Assembly (NCBI RefSeq): GCF_014203425.1
Contig: NZ_JACHJC010000001.1
Coordinates: 6,040,001-6,104,000, forward strand
Length of the DNA: 64,000 nt
Direction of reading: 5' to 3'
Source of the DNA: Micromonospora echinospora
Lineage (GTDB): Bacteria > Actinomycetota > Actinomycetes > Mycobacteriales > Micromonosporaceae
The notes under the pieces are model-generated. The model saw only the letters and a list, made by a program, of their open reading frames with translations, searched no databases and was not told the DNA's origin. Position 1 is the stretch's first letter; each line of letters begins with the position of its first letter. A program made the translations under genes and the position numbers. Below are positions 8,694 to 15,689 of the stretch, one piece after another.

Positions 8694-9128
8694 GTGGCAG
8701 TGACGGCAGCGGGCGCCTTCCGGCGTACGCCAGGGGAACGGGCCGATCAGCGACTCGCCTGGAATCGCGCGGACCAGCCGTTCTTCGCAGCCGGGGCCTG
8801 CCACATCCTGGCCTGGGTGTGCCGGGACACCTATCCGGACCGCCCGATCGGCCTCGCGGGGTTGCGGTTCGCGGGTCAGCGCCAGGTCTTCCACGTGTAC
8901 GCGACCTGGGCGGACTGGGCGTTCGACCACGCCGGATGGAACCCGGAGGCGGACCTGCTCGCCGCCAACCAGGAGTTCGAGCGGCGCCCACTGGACCGGA
9001 TCGCGATCACGGGCGACCTCGCCACGTTCTGCCGGGCCCAGCATCACCGCACGCCGCACCAGTACTTCGGTGACCCACTCGCCCGCGCCCGCGACTATGT
9101 CAACCGGCATCCCCCGCCGTGGGCGTGA
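8694..9128 (+). CDS. Uncharacterised protein
   Basis: A 144-residue soluble protein from GTG 8694, with no signal peptide or membrane segment. It is rich in aromatic and histidine residues (FFAAGACHILAWVCRDTYPDR, FHVYATWADWAFDHAGW, CRAQHHRTPHQYF). Codon use matches its neighbours, with strongly GC third positions, which supports real coding. I do not recognise the family. The divergent start, 108 bases from the GNAT gene at 8585, suggests an independent promoter. Confidence 0.55.
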   Translation: MAVTAAGAFRRTPGERADQRLAWNRADQPFFAAGACHILAWVCRDTYPDRPIGLAGLRFAGQRQVFHVYATWADWAFDHAGWNPEADLLAANQEFERRPLDRIAITGDLATFCRAQHHRTPHQYFGDPLARARDYVNRHPPPWA

Positions 9129-9271
9129 CATCGTCCGGGATCCGGTCGGCCCCGGGCCGGCGCGGCACCGCATACCGGATGTGGGCCCGCTGCCGGGGCG
9201 GGCGCGGACGGGCTGGACCCGCCGTCGTCGGGGCGGGCCCAGCCTCGCGCCGGTCCGGAGGGGCGCGTCGA

Positions 9272-9862
9272 TCAGCGCCGCTTCGGGCTCGGTGACGGGA
9301 CGACGGCGGCGTCGGGCCGTACGCCCGGATTGCTCGGGTCCTGCGGACCGATCGGGACCGGCGACGACGCGGCCGGCGGAGCCGGAAGCGCGCTGTCCGG
9401 CCTGGTCGGGTCCTCCGGGCTGACCGGGACGGGCGACGGCGCGGCCGGATTGGTCGGGTTTTCAGGGCCGACCGGGACCGGCGACGGCGCGGCCGGATTG
9501 GTCGGGTTTTCAGGGCCGACCGGGACCGGCGACGGCGCGGCCGGATTGCTCGGGTCCTCCGGGCCGACCGGGACCGGCGACGGCACGCCCGGCGGCGGAT
9601 CGACGGGCTCGCTCCGGCCCGGCTGCGGGACGCTCGATCCCGGCTGCGGTGAGATCACGGCGTCGTCGCTCCGGCCGGCGTATGCGAACGGCGCGCTGAT
9701 CACGAGCACCGCGAGGACGCCCGCCGCGCCTGCCGCCACCGTGTTGCGTCGACGGCTACGCGCGCGTCGTTCCGCCCTGGTCAATGAGTCCCGCACAGTC
9801 GGTGCCTCCTCGGCGATGTCGGTGAGGGTGGAGCGGAGCAGACCTTCGAACGGATCACTCAT
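9272..9862 (-). CDS. Single-pass membrane protein with Pro-rich repeats, probable anti-sigma partner
   Basis: A 196-residue protein whose ATG overlaps the stop of the sigma-factor gene (ATGA). Residues 1-45 are cytoplasmic and charged (FEGLLRSTLTDIAEEAP, then RAERRARSRRR). One transmembrane helix follows (TVAAGAAGVLAVLVISAPFAYA). The outside part is about 120 residues of proline-rich repeats with unit PSPVPVGPENPTNPAA. The coupling and topology suggest a regulator that holds the SigE-type factor at the membrane. No zinc-binding HxxxCxxC anti-sigma motif is present, so this role is inferred from position only. The repeat tail could span or bind the cell wall. Confidence 0.75.
   Translation of the reverse strand: MSDPFEGLLRSTLTDIAEEAPTVRDSLTRAERRARSRRRNTVAAGAAGVLAVLVISAPFAYAGRSDDAVISPQPGSSVPQPGRSEPVDPPPGVPSPVPVGPEDPSNPAAPSPVPVGPENPTNPAAPSPVPVGPENPTNPAAPSPVPVSPEDPTRPDSALPAPPAASSPVPIGPQDPSNPGVRPDAAVVPSPSPKRR
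9328..9591 (-). repeat. 48-base coding tandem repeat
   Basis: Units of 48 bases begin near 9448, 9496 and 9544, with more diverged ones on either side (about five in all). The units starting at 9448 and 9496 are identical as far as can be read. Each encodes 16 residues around PVPVGPENPTN. The identical copies point to recent expansion by slippage or recombination. Confidence 0.8.
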
Positions 9863-10365
9863 CGCTGCATCTCCAGAAGCTCGCTGTCCGGCAGGATCTG
9901 ACGCAGTCGGGTGACCGCGCGGTGGGTCCGGCTGCGCACCGTCCCGACCGAGCAGCCCAGCAGTTCGGCGACCTGGGCCTCCGGCAGATCCTCGTAGTAG
10001 CGCAGGACCACGACGGTGCGCTGCGCCGGTGGCAGTTGCCACAGCGCCGCCCGCAGCGCCAGCCGGAGGTCCGTACCTCCGGCGGGGTCGGCCACCACCG
10101 GCTCGTGCCCGCCGACCGGCGACTCCCGGCGGCGGCGGAACCGTCGCCACCAGCTCACCTGCTCCCGGTACATGACGGCGCGGAGGTAGCCCTCCGGGTC
10201 GGCGTGCCGGATGGTCCGCCACTTCGGAATGATCTTCGACAGCGCCGACTGGAACAGGTCCTCGGCACTGCTGCGGTCACCGGTGAGCAGGTAGGCGACC
10301 CGTATCAGCGCCGGCGCCCGGCTCGCCACGAATTCGGCCAGCACCGCCCGCTCGTCCTCTTCCAC
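9859..10365 (-). CDS. SigE-family RNA polymerase sigma factor (ECF type)
   Basis: A 168-residue sigma factor. Region 2 is ALIRVAYLLTGDRSSAEDLFQSALSKIIPKWRTI, and region 4 is LPPAQRTVVVLRYYEDLPEAQVAELLGCSVGTVRSRTHRAVTRLRQIL, with the helix-turn-helix that reads the -35 element. It matches the small SigE-type factors abundant in actinobacteria, which usually have no fused C-terminal domain. The downstream membrane protein at 9272-9862 is translationally coupled. The gene is divergent from the aminoglycoside acetyltransferase at 10474, 108 bases away, so that region may carry promoters for both. Confidence 0.9.
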   Translation of the reverse strand: MEEDERAVLAEFVASRAPALIRVAYLLTGDRSSAEDLFQSALSKIIPKWRTIRHADPEGYLRAVMYREQVSWWRRFRRRRESPVGGHEPVVADPAGGTDLRLALRAALWQLPPAQRTVVVLRYYEDLPEAQVAELLGCSVGTVRSRTHRAVTRLRQILPDSELLEMQR

Positions 10366-10473
10366 CGCACCACCCTCTTCTCCTCTTTCACCAGTGACAG
10401 ACGCGCGGGGAAGCCGCCGCTATCCCGAAATCGGCGAGCATGCTGCTCAAGGGTTCCGCCTACACTGCGCCGC

Positions 10474-11265
10474 GTGGACCAGGCCGCACCGCACACAGTC
10501 ACCTCGATCGCGTACGACCTGCGCGCGCTCGGCGTCACCTCCGGTGACGTCCTGCTGCTGCACTCGTCGTACCGAAGCCTTGGCTTCGTCGCCGGGGGCA
10601 CCCACGCGGTGGTGCTGGCGCTGCTGGAGGCGCTCGGTCCGGAGGGCACCCTCGTCGTCCCGACGCAAACGCGCGAGAACACGGATCCGGCCGGGTGGCG
10701 GCATCCGCCCGTACCGGAGGCGTGGTGGCCCGTCATCCGCGAGCAGACGCCCGGCTTCGACCCGGCGCGCACGCCGAGCCGGTGGATGGGCGCCGTCGCC
10801 GAGACGGTACGCACCTGGCCGGGCGCCCGCCGCAGCGATCATCCGCAGGTGTCCTTCGCCGCGCTCGGCGCGCACGCCGCCGACGTCGTGGACGGACACC
10901 GCCTCGACGACGCGCTGGGCGAGCACTCACCGCTGGGCGCGGTCTACCGGCTCGACGGCAAGGTGCTGCTGCTCGGCTGCGAACACAGCTCCAACACCTC
11001 GCTGCACCTGGCGGAATGGCGGCAGGCGTCGCCGCCGCGGGCGGTGACGGGCTCGGCGGTACGGCTGCCGGACGGGACGAGCCGGTGGACCGCGTGGACC
11101 GATGTCGTCACCGACGAGGACGACTTCGACCGGCTGGGCGCCGACTTCGAGGCCACCGGCGGTGCGGCGGTCGGCCGCATCGGAAGCGCGACCGCCCGCC
11201 TGATGTCCCAACGCGCGCTGGTCGATTTCGCGACCGCCTGGATGGCCGCGAACCGCACGGGCTGA
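10474..11265 (+). CDS. AAC(3)-family aminoglycoside N-acetyltransferase
   Basis: A 263-residue enzyme from GTG 10474, within the usual 260-290 range. Family landmarks (Antibiotic_NAT fold) are LLLHSSYRSLGFVAGGTHAVV near the N-terminus, LGPEGTLVVPTQT, the segment RSDHPQVSFAALGAHA, HSPLGAVYRLDGKVLLLGCEHSSNTSLHLAE, and the C-terminal DFEATG. Members transfer acetyl from acetyl-CoA to the 3-amino group of the 2-deoxystreptamine ring. Chromosomal copies are common in Micromonospora relatives and may give intrinsic resistance or act on another amine. No aminoglycoside biosynthesis genes are in the window, so self-resistance is not implied. Confidence 0.85.
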   Translation: MDQAAPHTVTSIAYDLRALGVTSGDVLLLHSSYRSLGFVAGGTHAVVLALLEALGPEGTLVVPTQTRENTDPAGWRHPPVPEAWWPVIREQTPGFDPARTPSRWMGAVAETVRTWPGARRSDHPQVSFAALGAHAADVVDGHRLDDALGEHSPLGAVYRLDGKVLLLGCEHSSNTSLHLAEWRQASPPRAVTGSAVRLPDGTSRWTAWTDVVTDEDDFDRLGADFEATGGAAVGRIGSATARLMSQRALVDFATAWMAANRTG

Positions 11266-11316
11266 CCGCCGGCTCCGTCCGCCGCCCGGCATCACACGAC
11301 GGACGGAGCGCTCGAC

Positions 11317-12351
11317 TCACGAGTGGCGTTGTTCGTTTTCCTCCCCCGGGGGACGCTGCCGGATCGGCTCGGTCGTGTGACCTTCGGACGGCGGTGGCAT
11401 CAGGAGAGCGGTCGGGTCCGCACCCGACGGGACAGCGGGTCCGCTCAACGCCGCGTTCCCGTCGGGATAGGCGGCGCCGCTGTGCTCTCGCAAGTGCTCG
11501 CGAAGCTGGGAGATCATGGCGTCCACCGACGACGGCTCGGTCACACCCTGGATGACCATCGCCTCGTTGGGCGCGATCCCCAGCCAGAGGTCGACAGCCA
11601 CCCGGCCGGAGACGAGCAGTTTGATGATCTGGCGCTGTGTGTAGTGCCCGAACTGTGCACCCATGTTCGGCCCGTTGCCGATGGCTCCTGTGAAGACCCC
11701 ACCGCTGTTGCCGTCGGAGCCGGGTTTCCACTGCTCGTTGAACACGCTCACCCGGTCCGCGGACGTCTCCATCCCGTCCACGTTGCCGAGCGCGTACTCC
11801 TTCGTGGAGTCGCGGATCGTGGCCCCGGTGGCGATGTCGAGCACGCACTCGTACACCGGCAGGCGCCAGTTCGACATGTAGACGATCATGATTTTGTACG
11901 CGGAGTAGCGGAGTTTGCCGTCCCGCCCCCTGTTCCAGTGGAACGGAAGAACCGAGAACAGCTCGGGAATTCCGTAGAAGACGAGATAGGGCCGCCTGCC
12001 CTGGGCAAGCTCAGTGGGGTGGATGTTCAGCCGCCGGTAGCCCATCTGCGCGATAGCTTCCTCGGCCCCGTACAGCCAGGCGTCCATCTCCTGATCGGTC
12101 GCCCGGGGATAGGCGCGCCTGCGCGCCTCCGCGTAGTTCAGGAGCCCGACGAGCCCCAGGACGACGAGCACGGCGCCGCCGACCCCGCAGAGGAACCCCA
12201 GGCAGATCGCCGCGTCACCGACGGCGAACATCACCAGGGCCATCAGCAGGAGTCCGCCACCGAATGCCAGCTTGACGTACTGGGCTACCGGTGTGGACGG
12301 CTCGGGCGCGAAGTACTTGCCGGCTCGCTCTGCGCGTTGTTCAGGATGCAT
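11317..12351 (-). CDS. Two-helix membrane protein of the trypsin/Trypco1 cassette
   Basis: A 344-residue protein; its ATG shares one base with the protease stop (TGATG), so it is translationally coupled. After about 25 residues come two adjacent transmembrane helices (VKLAFGGGLLLMALVMFAVG and AICLGFLCGVGGAVLVVLGLVGLL), then a soluble domain of about 220 residues (YRRLNIHPTELAQGRRPYLVFYGIPELF; YECVLDIATGATIRDSTKEYAL; HYTQRQIIKLLVSGRVAVDLWLG). The tail is low in complexity (Pro/Gly/Ser). I do not recognise the soluble domain. Position makes it the membrane-bound third component, perhaps the effector or the protease substrate; that is inference. Confidence 0.7.
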   Translation of the reverse strand: MHPEQRAERAGKYFAPEPSTPVAQYVKLAFGGGLLLMALVMFAVGDAAICLGFLCGVGGAVLVVLGLVGLLNYAEARRRAYPRATDQEMDAWLYGAEEAIAQMGYRRLNIHPTELAQGRRPYLVFYGIPELFSVLPFHWNRGRDGKLRYSAYKIMIVYMSNWRLPVYECVLDIATGATIRDSTKEYALGNVDGMETSADRVSVFNEQWKPGSDGNSGGVFTGAIGNGPNMGAQFGHYTQRQIIKLLVSGRVAVDLWLGIAPNEAMVIQGVTEPSSVDAMISQLREHLREHSGAAYPDGNAALSGPAVPSGADPTALLMPPPSEGHTTEPIRQRPPGEENEQRHS

Positions 12352-13415
12352 CAGATTCCCTGGTTTCGGCTGAGCCCCTGCCACGTCGGGCACTCGACAG
12401 CAGGAACGTGGTTGATGATTTCGCGGGCGCGATCACTGCCGACGCCCCACAGCGCCGCCTGGAGGTCGCGAAGCCTGAAGCGGTCGGTCGGAATGCCACG
12501 GATTTCGTAGTAGTCTTCGATGATCAGCGCCCAGAGGGCTCGCAAATGGTTGCTCGTGTCGCCGGGCTCGATCTGAATGCCGATCTGCAGCAGATTCTCC
12601 ATCGCCCGGATCACCTCGTACCGGTATCCGCCGGGGCGCCGGCCGCCGAGAGCGGCAAGCACCCGGTAGTAGTAGACATCGACCTCGCGTGGATACATGT
12701 TCACGAGGGTGTTGAAGCGCTCCAGGGCACGTGCGTACGCCCCGTTGTTGAGAGCAGCGATCGCCTCGACGAATTCCGGGTCGACGCGGATCTGCTCCGG
12801 GAGCAGATCCGCCAACGGCGGCCAGGCCTCGGCCAGCGTGGCAAGCGGGATGATCCACGAGATCCGCAGCCTCTTGTCCATGTCGGCGGTCGAAATCATG
12901 CCGACGACGCGGCCGGACGTGACGTCGACAATGGGGCCGCCGCTGTATCCGCGCTGGATCTGGCCGTCGAATCCGGGCAGACCGTTCACCTGAATGAGCT
13001 TCCCGGTCTCATCAGACCCGATCACCTGGACCCGGGTCCGCTGACCGCGGTCGTCCGCCGACGAATACTGTTCCGGAAAGCCGAGCGCGTCGAGCGGCGT
13101 CTCCGGCCGCGGCGGCTCACTGGGCCCGAGCGGCGCCGCGGGCCAGCTCTCCGGAACGTCGACGACTGCCACGTCGGTCCCGTCGTACCGGCCCGGGCTC
13201 CAGCCCGGAACCGCGTAGCGCGCGGAACAGACCTGGCCCGAGCCCCAACCCCCCGGCGCCTCCGCCCAACACCGGACTCGACCCTCGACCACGTGAGCGC
13301 ATGTGAGGGCCACGCCCGGCGCCACGACGAATGCGGTTCCCAGCACCTCCGACGGAGCACCACCATTCGTCGTGGCCCGGATCCGCAGCCGCCAGGGTTC
13401 AGAGGAGGTGATCAT
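12351..13415 (-). CDS. Trypsin-like serine protease with helical C-terminal domain
   Basis: A 354-residue protein. The chymotrypsin-fold triad is visible: His in VALTCAHVVEG (near residue 40), Asp in GRYDGTDVAVVDV, and Ser in IQRGYSGGPIVDV with the oxyanion glycines. There is no signal peptide, so it probably acts in the cytoplasm. After about residue 205 a helical, TPR-like region follows (EFVEAIAALNNGAYARALERFNTLVNMYPREVDVYYYRVLAALGG), likely for partner or substrate binding. It overlaps the Trypco1 gene by four bases and the membrane gene by one. In the published family analysis, Trypco domains are named for co-occurring with such trypsins in predicted NTP-dependent conflict systems. Confidence 0.85.
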   Translation of the reverse strand: MITSSEPWRLRIRATTNGGAPSEVLGTAFVVAPGVALTCAHVVEGRVRCWAEAPGGWGSGQVCSARYAVPGWSPGRYDGTDVAVVDVPESWPAAPLGPSEPPRPETPLDALGFPEQYSSADDRGQRTRVQVIGSDETGKLIQVNGLPGFDGQIQRGYSGGPIVDVTSGRVVGMISTADMDKRLRISWIIPLATLAEAWPPLADLLPEQIRVDPEFVEAIAALNNGAYARALERFNTLVNMYPREVDVYYYRVLAALGGRRPGGYRYEVIRAMENLLQIGIQIEPGDTSNHLRALWALIIEDYYEIRGIPTDRFRLRDLQAALWGVGSDRAREIINHVPAVECPTWQGLSRNQGI

Positions 13416-13753
13416 TTCGGGGCGGAGTCTTCCCGTCGCCAGACCAGTTCGACACCGAAGTTTCCTTCGTACGCGGTCTTCGCGATGACGGCGTTCATCT
13501 CAGCCGTCATCTTCACGGCAAAGGTGAGCTTGACCTCGCTCGGCCCCAGGTCCTCGCGAAACACACGCATGGCCTCCATGGCCGCCGAGCGGACGCTCCG
13601 AAGTGACTCGTCGAAGGATCTCGGCTCGGTGCGGGCACTGCGGCCCACCGGCCCGATGCCGGCGTTTTCGCCATGGATCTCCAGCTCCTGGCCCTCGACC
13701 TCAACGAGAACCGGATCCGCTCCATGCACCGCAAATTGCCTGGTAACTGGCAC
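13412..13753 (-). CDS. Trypco1-domain (CU044_2847-family) protein
   Basis: A 113-residue protein from GTG 13753 with a strong ribosome site (GAAGGAG). Family features are an N-terminal strand (DPVLVEVEGQELEIHG), the helix SFDESLRSVRSAAMEAMRVFREDLGPSEVKLTFAVKMTAE, and the closing pattern MNAVIAKTAYEGNFGVELVWRR, the hallmark of trypsin-co-occurring domain 1. Its role in published systems is inferred to be an adaptor or sensor for the linked trypsin-like protease. It is the first gene of the three-gene cassette and ends in an ATGA overlap with the protease. Assignment is from remembered family pattern. Confidence 0.8.
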   Translation of the reverse strand: MPVTRQFAVHGADPVLVEVEGQELEIHGENAGIGPVGRSARTEPRSFDESLRSVRSAAMEAMRVFREDLGPSEVKLTFAVKMTAEMNAVIAKTAYEGNFGVELVWRREDSAPK

Positions 13754-13874
13754 AGCACTCCTTCAGCTGGAAGGAAAAGAGGGCATCGCGACAATGCAGA
13801 CGACGCGCCAATGCGTCGGGGATCGACCGGCAGCACACCCGCAACTTGCGAGGATCTTTCAACCGGCTTGGAAA

Positions 13875-13908
13875 TGATCCTGGCGTTCGTGCGCTGATGC
13901 CAGGATCA
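13875..13908. promoter_or_regulatory. Perfect 10-base inverted repeat upstream of Trypco1 operon
   Basis: Arms TGATCCTGGC (13875-13884) and GCCAGGATCA (13899-13908) are exact complements around a 14-base spacer, about 120 bases before the Trypco1 start. It could be an operator or a leader hairpin. No regulator gene adjoins the cassette. Confidence 0.5.
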
Positions 13909-14133
13909 GACATTCGGCCGGTTCGATTGTCAGCAACACGACTACTGGTCTCTACTTAGGACTTCGGGTTGAGGATCGGATATGCACCGGCACAGGACTG
14001 GTGACCGGATGGGCGACCCGGACGCCTATTCATCCACCTTTTCCCGACGAGAGGGCACCGATCGGCTGACACCGGCTGAGCGGCGCTGATCCACCCGCGG
14101 CCGAGGGGCTCAGGGGATCACGTTCGGCGGCAT

Positions 14134-14152
14134 CGAAGGCACCCCGCCTTCG
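14134..14152. promoter_or_regulatory. Short hairpin before the lipoprotein gene
   Basis: CGAAGGC and GCCTTCG pair exactly around ACCCC. It lies about 68 bases upstream of the lipoprotein start, so it is either a leader hairpin or an operator; no run of T follows. Confidence 0.35.
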
Positions 14153-14219
14153 GGTACGGTGACGCTTCACGAGTCGCGCCCTTACCGTCGAAAGCCTCGC
14201 CGTTCAGGAGGTGACGCGC

Positions 14220-14834
14220 GTGCGTAGGACCAGCCGCATGTTGTGCTGGCCGCTCAGCGTCTGCCTGATGGCGGCGCCGGCAGCCTGTACGTCCTCAAGC
14301 GGTTCCAGCCAGGATGAGGCCAGACCAGCCGCACCAACTGCGTCTCTGGGCACTGACCCCAGTGCGTCCCCGTCGACTGACGTGAGCGCCGGACAGGAGT
14401 CGTGCACTGTATCCATCGATGCGATCAAGGAGCCGCCGGCGGGTTATCGGCTCGTGGGAGAGGACGTTGCAGTACCTGCACGGCCGGTGCTTCAAGCAGA
14501 GGAATCGGGGGAACCGGACCCGGCAGCCCGGCTGTTCGCCAAGTGGGGGCTGGTCGTACGCGGCGGCGCAGTGGTTGATCTTCGGGTGGCAGCCGGCTGG
14601 GAGGACAAGGCGCGTCTCGGATGGGGCTCGTCAGTGGTGCCAGCCGTGAGCGCCCATGTGCGTGCCTGCGCACCTGTCGATGACCGACCTGAGTGGCTGG
14701 CCTTCGTCGGCGGCACGTGGGTTGCGCGACCAACCTGCCTACCGCTCACCATTCAGTCGCGGGGGCAGACGGCACAAGTACGGCTGGGTATCGGTGTCCC
14801 TTGCGACGGAACCGACCCGCCGAGTTCCTGGTAA
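14220..14834 (+). CDS. Putative lipoprotein, function unknown
   Basis: A 204-residue protein. The GTG at 14220 is chosen because AGGAGG at 14206-14211 lies eight bases before it; an earlier in-frame GTG at 14211 would overlap that site. The start is a lipoprotein signal: charged VRRTSR, a hydrophobic stretch (MLCWPLSVCLMAAPA) and a lipobox ending AAC, followed by a Ser/Thr/Pro linker. The mature part (CTVSIDAIKEPPAGYRLVGEDVAVPARPVL and APVDDRPEWLAFVGGTWVARPTCLPLTIQ) resembles no family I recognise. Codon use is less GC-biased at third positions than in neighbours, consistent with acquired DNA. Confidence 0.65.
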   Translation: MRRTSRMLCWPLSVCLMAAPAACTSSSGSSQDEARPAAPTASLGTDPSASPSTDVSAGQESCTVSIDAIKEPPAGYRLVGEDVAVPARPVLQAEESGEPDPAARLFAKWGLVVRGGAVVDLRVAAGWEDKARLGWGSSVVPAVSAHVRACAPVDDRPEWLAFVGGTWVARPTCLPLTIQSRGQTAQVRLGIGVPCDGTDPPSSW

Positions 14835-14864
14835 GGCTCGCCAGGAACCTCCGCCGTGAGGCGG
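14824..14864 (+). terminator. Double hairpin at the lipoprotein gene end
   Basis: GTTCCTGG (14824-14831) pairs with CCAGGAAC (14841-14848) across the stop codon, and CCGCC pairs with GGCGG at 14851-14864 directly after. Two successive stems without a T run fit an intrinsic-type terminator of a high-GC actinobacterium. Confidence 0.5.
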
Positions 14865-14879
14865 ATTCTCGACAAGGCC

Positions 14880-14926
14880 GAGGAAACGACTGGTGTGGCG
14901 GGCGAGAGCTAGAACCCGCGAACGAC
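14880..14926 (-). other. Degenerate tRNA 3'-end copy, possible old attachment site
   Basis: On the minus strand this stretch contains GCGGGTTCTAGCTCTCGCC and then CCGCCACACCA, resembling the T-arm, acceptor stem and CCA of the tRNA at 17466-17542. With one base of slippage about 80% of positions match over 37 bases, and some similarity continues into the sequence beyond CCA (GGAAACGAC against GGAAAACGGC). Orientation is the same as the tRNA. It cannot fold into a tRNA. Together they resemble the two ends of a 2.6-kb integrated segment. Confidence 0.4.
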
Positions 14927-15122
14927 CCGGTCGGGTGCGGTTCTAGCAGCGAAGCGCGCCTCGTCTCCCTCGATGACCAGAATGAACCACGGCACCTCGC
15001 GCCCGTCCCATGCCGCACCACCGACCAGCCCGTCCGCAACCTCAAAGCCAGCCGGCCCCGCAAGGTGGACCACGGCATGAGGCGGTCAACGCAGAAGACG
15101 ACCCCCGTGAGAGCCTGTCGCG

Positions 15123-15401
15123 ATGTCGCGTGCCCGCCTGGCGCTGACCGCCGGGGTTCTCCTGCTCATCACCTCGTGCCTGCTGCCGTGCCTGCCGTTC
15201 CTGGATCTGTCCGGGATCTCGATGCCCTACCAGGACCCCACCCCCGAGATGCTGGAGAAGCAAGCCGCCGACATCACCGCAGCCGAACACAGACTCGCCG
15301 TCCACACAGCCATCGCCGGTGCACTCGCCGTAATCGGCCTGGCAGCCTTCATCTACGCCTGGAAGCACAGACGGACCCGCAAGGCCGACCACGGAATCTG
15401 A
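15123..15401 (+). CDS. Small two-helix membrane protein
   Basis: A 92-residue protein from ATG 15123. A signal-like first helix (LALTAGVLLLITSCLLPCLPFL) is followed by a short acidic stretch (PTPEMLEKQAADITAAEHRL), a second helix (AIAGALAVIGLAAFIYAW) and a basic tail (KHRRTRKADHG). The first helix could also be a lipoprotein-type signal (LLLITSC). No family recognised. It stands alone between the tRNA-like remnant and the oxidoreductase pair, and the ribosome site is weak. Confidence 0.5.
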   Translation: MSRARLALTAGVLLLITSCLLPCLPFLDLSGISMPYQDPTPEMLEKQAADITAAEHRLAVHTAIAGALAVIGLAAFIYAWKHRRTRKADHGI

Positions 15402-15406
15402 CCAAA

Positions 15407-15451
15407 CGTCAAGCATGTGCTGGGACGGATTCGTCAAGCATGTGGTGGGAC
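15407..15451. repeat. Direct repeat of 20 bases
   Basis: CGTCAAGCATGTGCTGGGAC at 15407-15426 recurs at 15432-15451 with one change (C to G), a 25-base period. It lies just after the small membrane protein gene. It may be a slippage product or a pair of protein-binding sites. Confidence 0.6.
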
Positions 15452-15560
15452 TAGACAGACGCGGTCGAGCCTGTGTCCTCCGCCGGGTTTCGCGGAGCAC
15501 ACCGCGTGGGGCTCGCACCTCCGGAACATCGGCGCGACCGGACTGCGGCAGCCCGGGCTT

Positions 15561-15574
15561 CGTACAGATGTACG
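15561..15574. promoter_or_regulatory. TetR-type operator CGTACA-N2-TGTACG
   Basis: A perfect palindrome with six-base arms and a GA spacer, about 115 bases upstream of the first NmrA-type gene. This arrangement is common for TetR-family operators in front of oxidoreductase genes. No TetR gene lies next to it in the window, so the regulator would be encoded elsewhere or lost. Confidence 0.55.
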
Positions 15575-15689
15575 ATGTGCGGCTTTCGGAATTTCGACCT
15601 AGCCTGCGTGGTGACCGCCGCCGCGCCATTGGCCGTGGAATCGCGGCGGCGGTCTATTGCCCCACTCCAGGTATTCGAGAAGGAGCAAC

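Larger units (their letters stand above)
13754..14219. other. Gene-free divergent region between cassette and lipoprotein
   Basis: About 466 bases with no convincing gene; short frames here have neither coding-type third positions nor ribosome sites. Base composition is clearly less GC-rich than the surrounding genes. It holds the inverted repeat at 13875-13908 and a short hairpin at 14134-14152, so it probably carries promoters and control sites for both divergent transcription units. Confidence 0.6.

Noticed and set aside
9328..9591. Regular 48-base repeats considered as a CRISPR array.
   Set aside because: There are no spacers; the repeats are contiguous and in frame inside a gene, and no cas gene is present.
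13701..13913. A 70-codon frame upstream of Trypco1.
   Set aside because: It overlaps the Trypco1 start and the inverted repeat and shows no coding bias.
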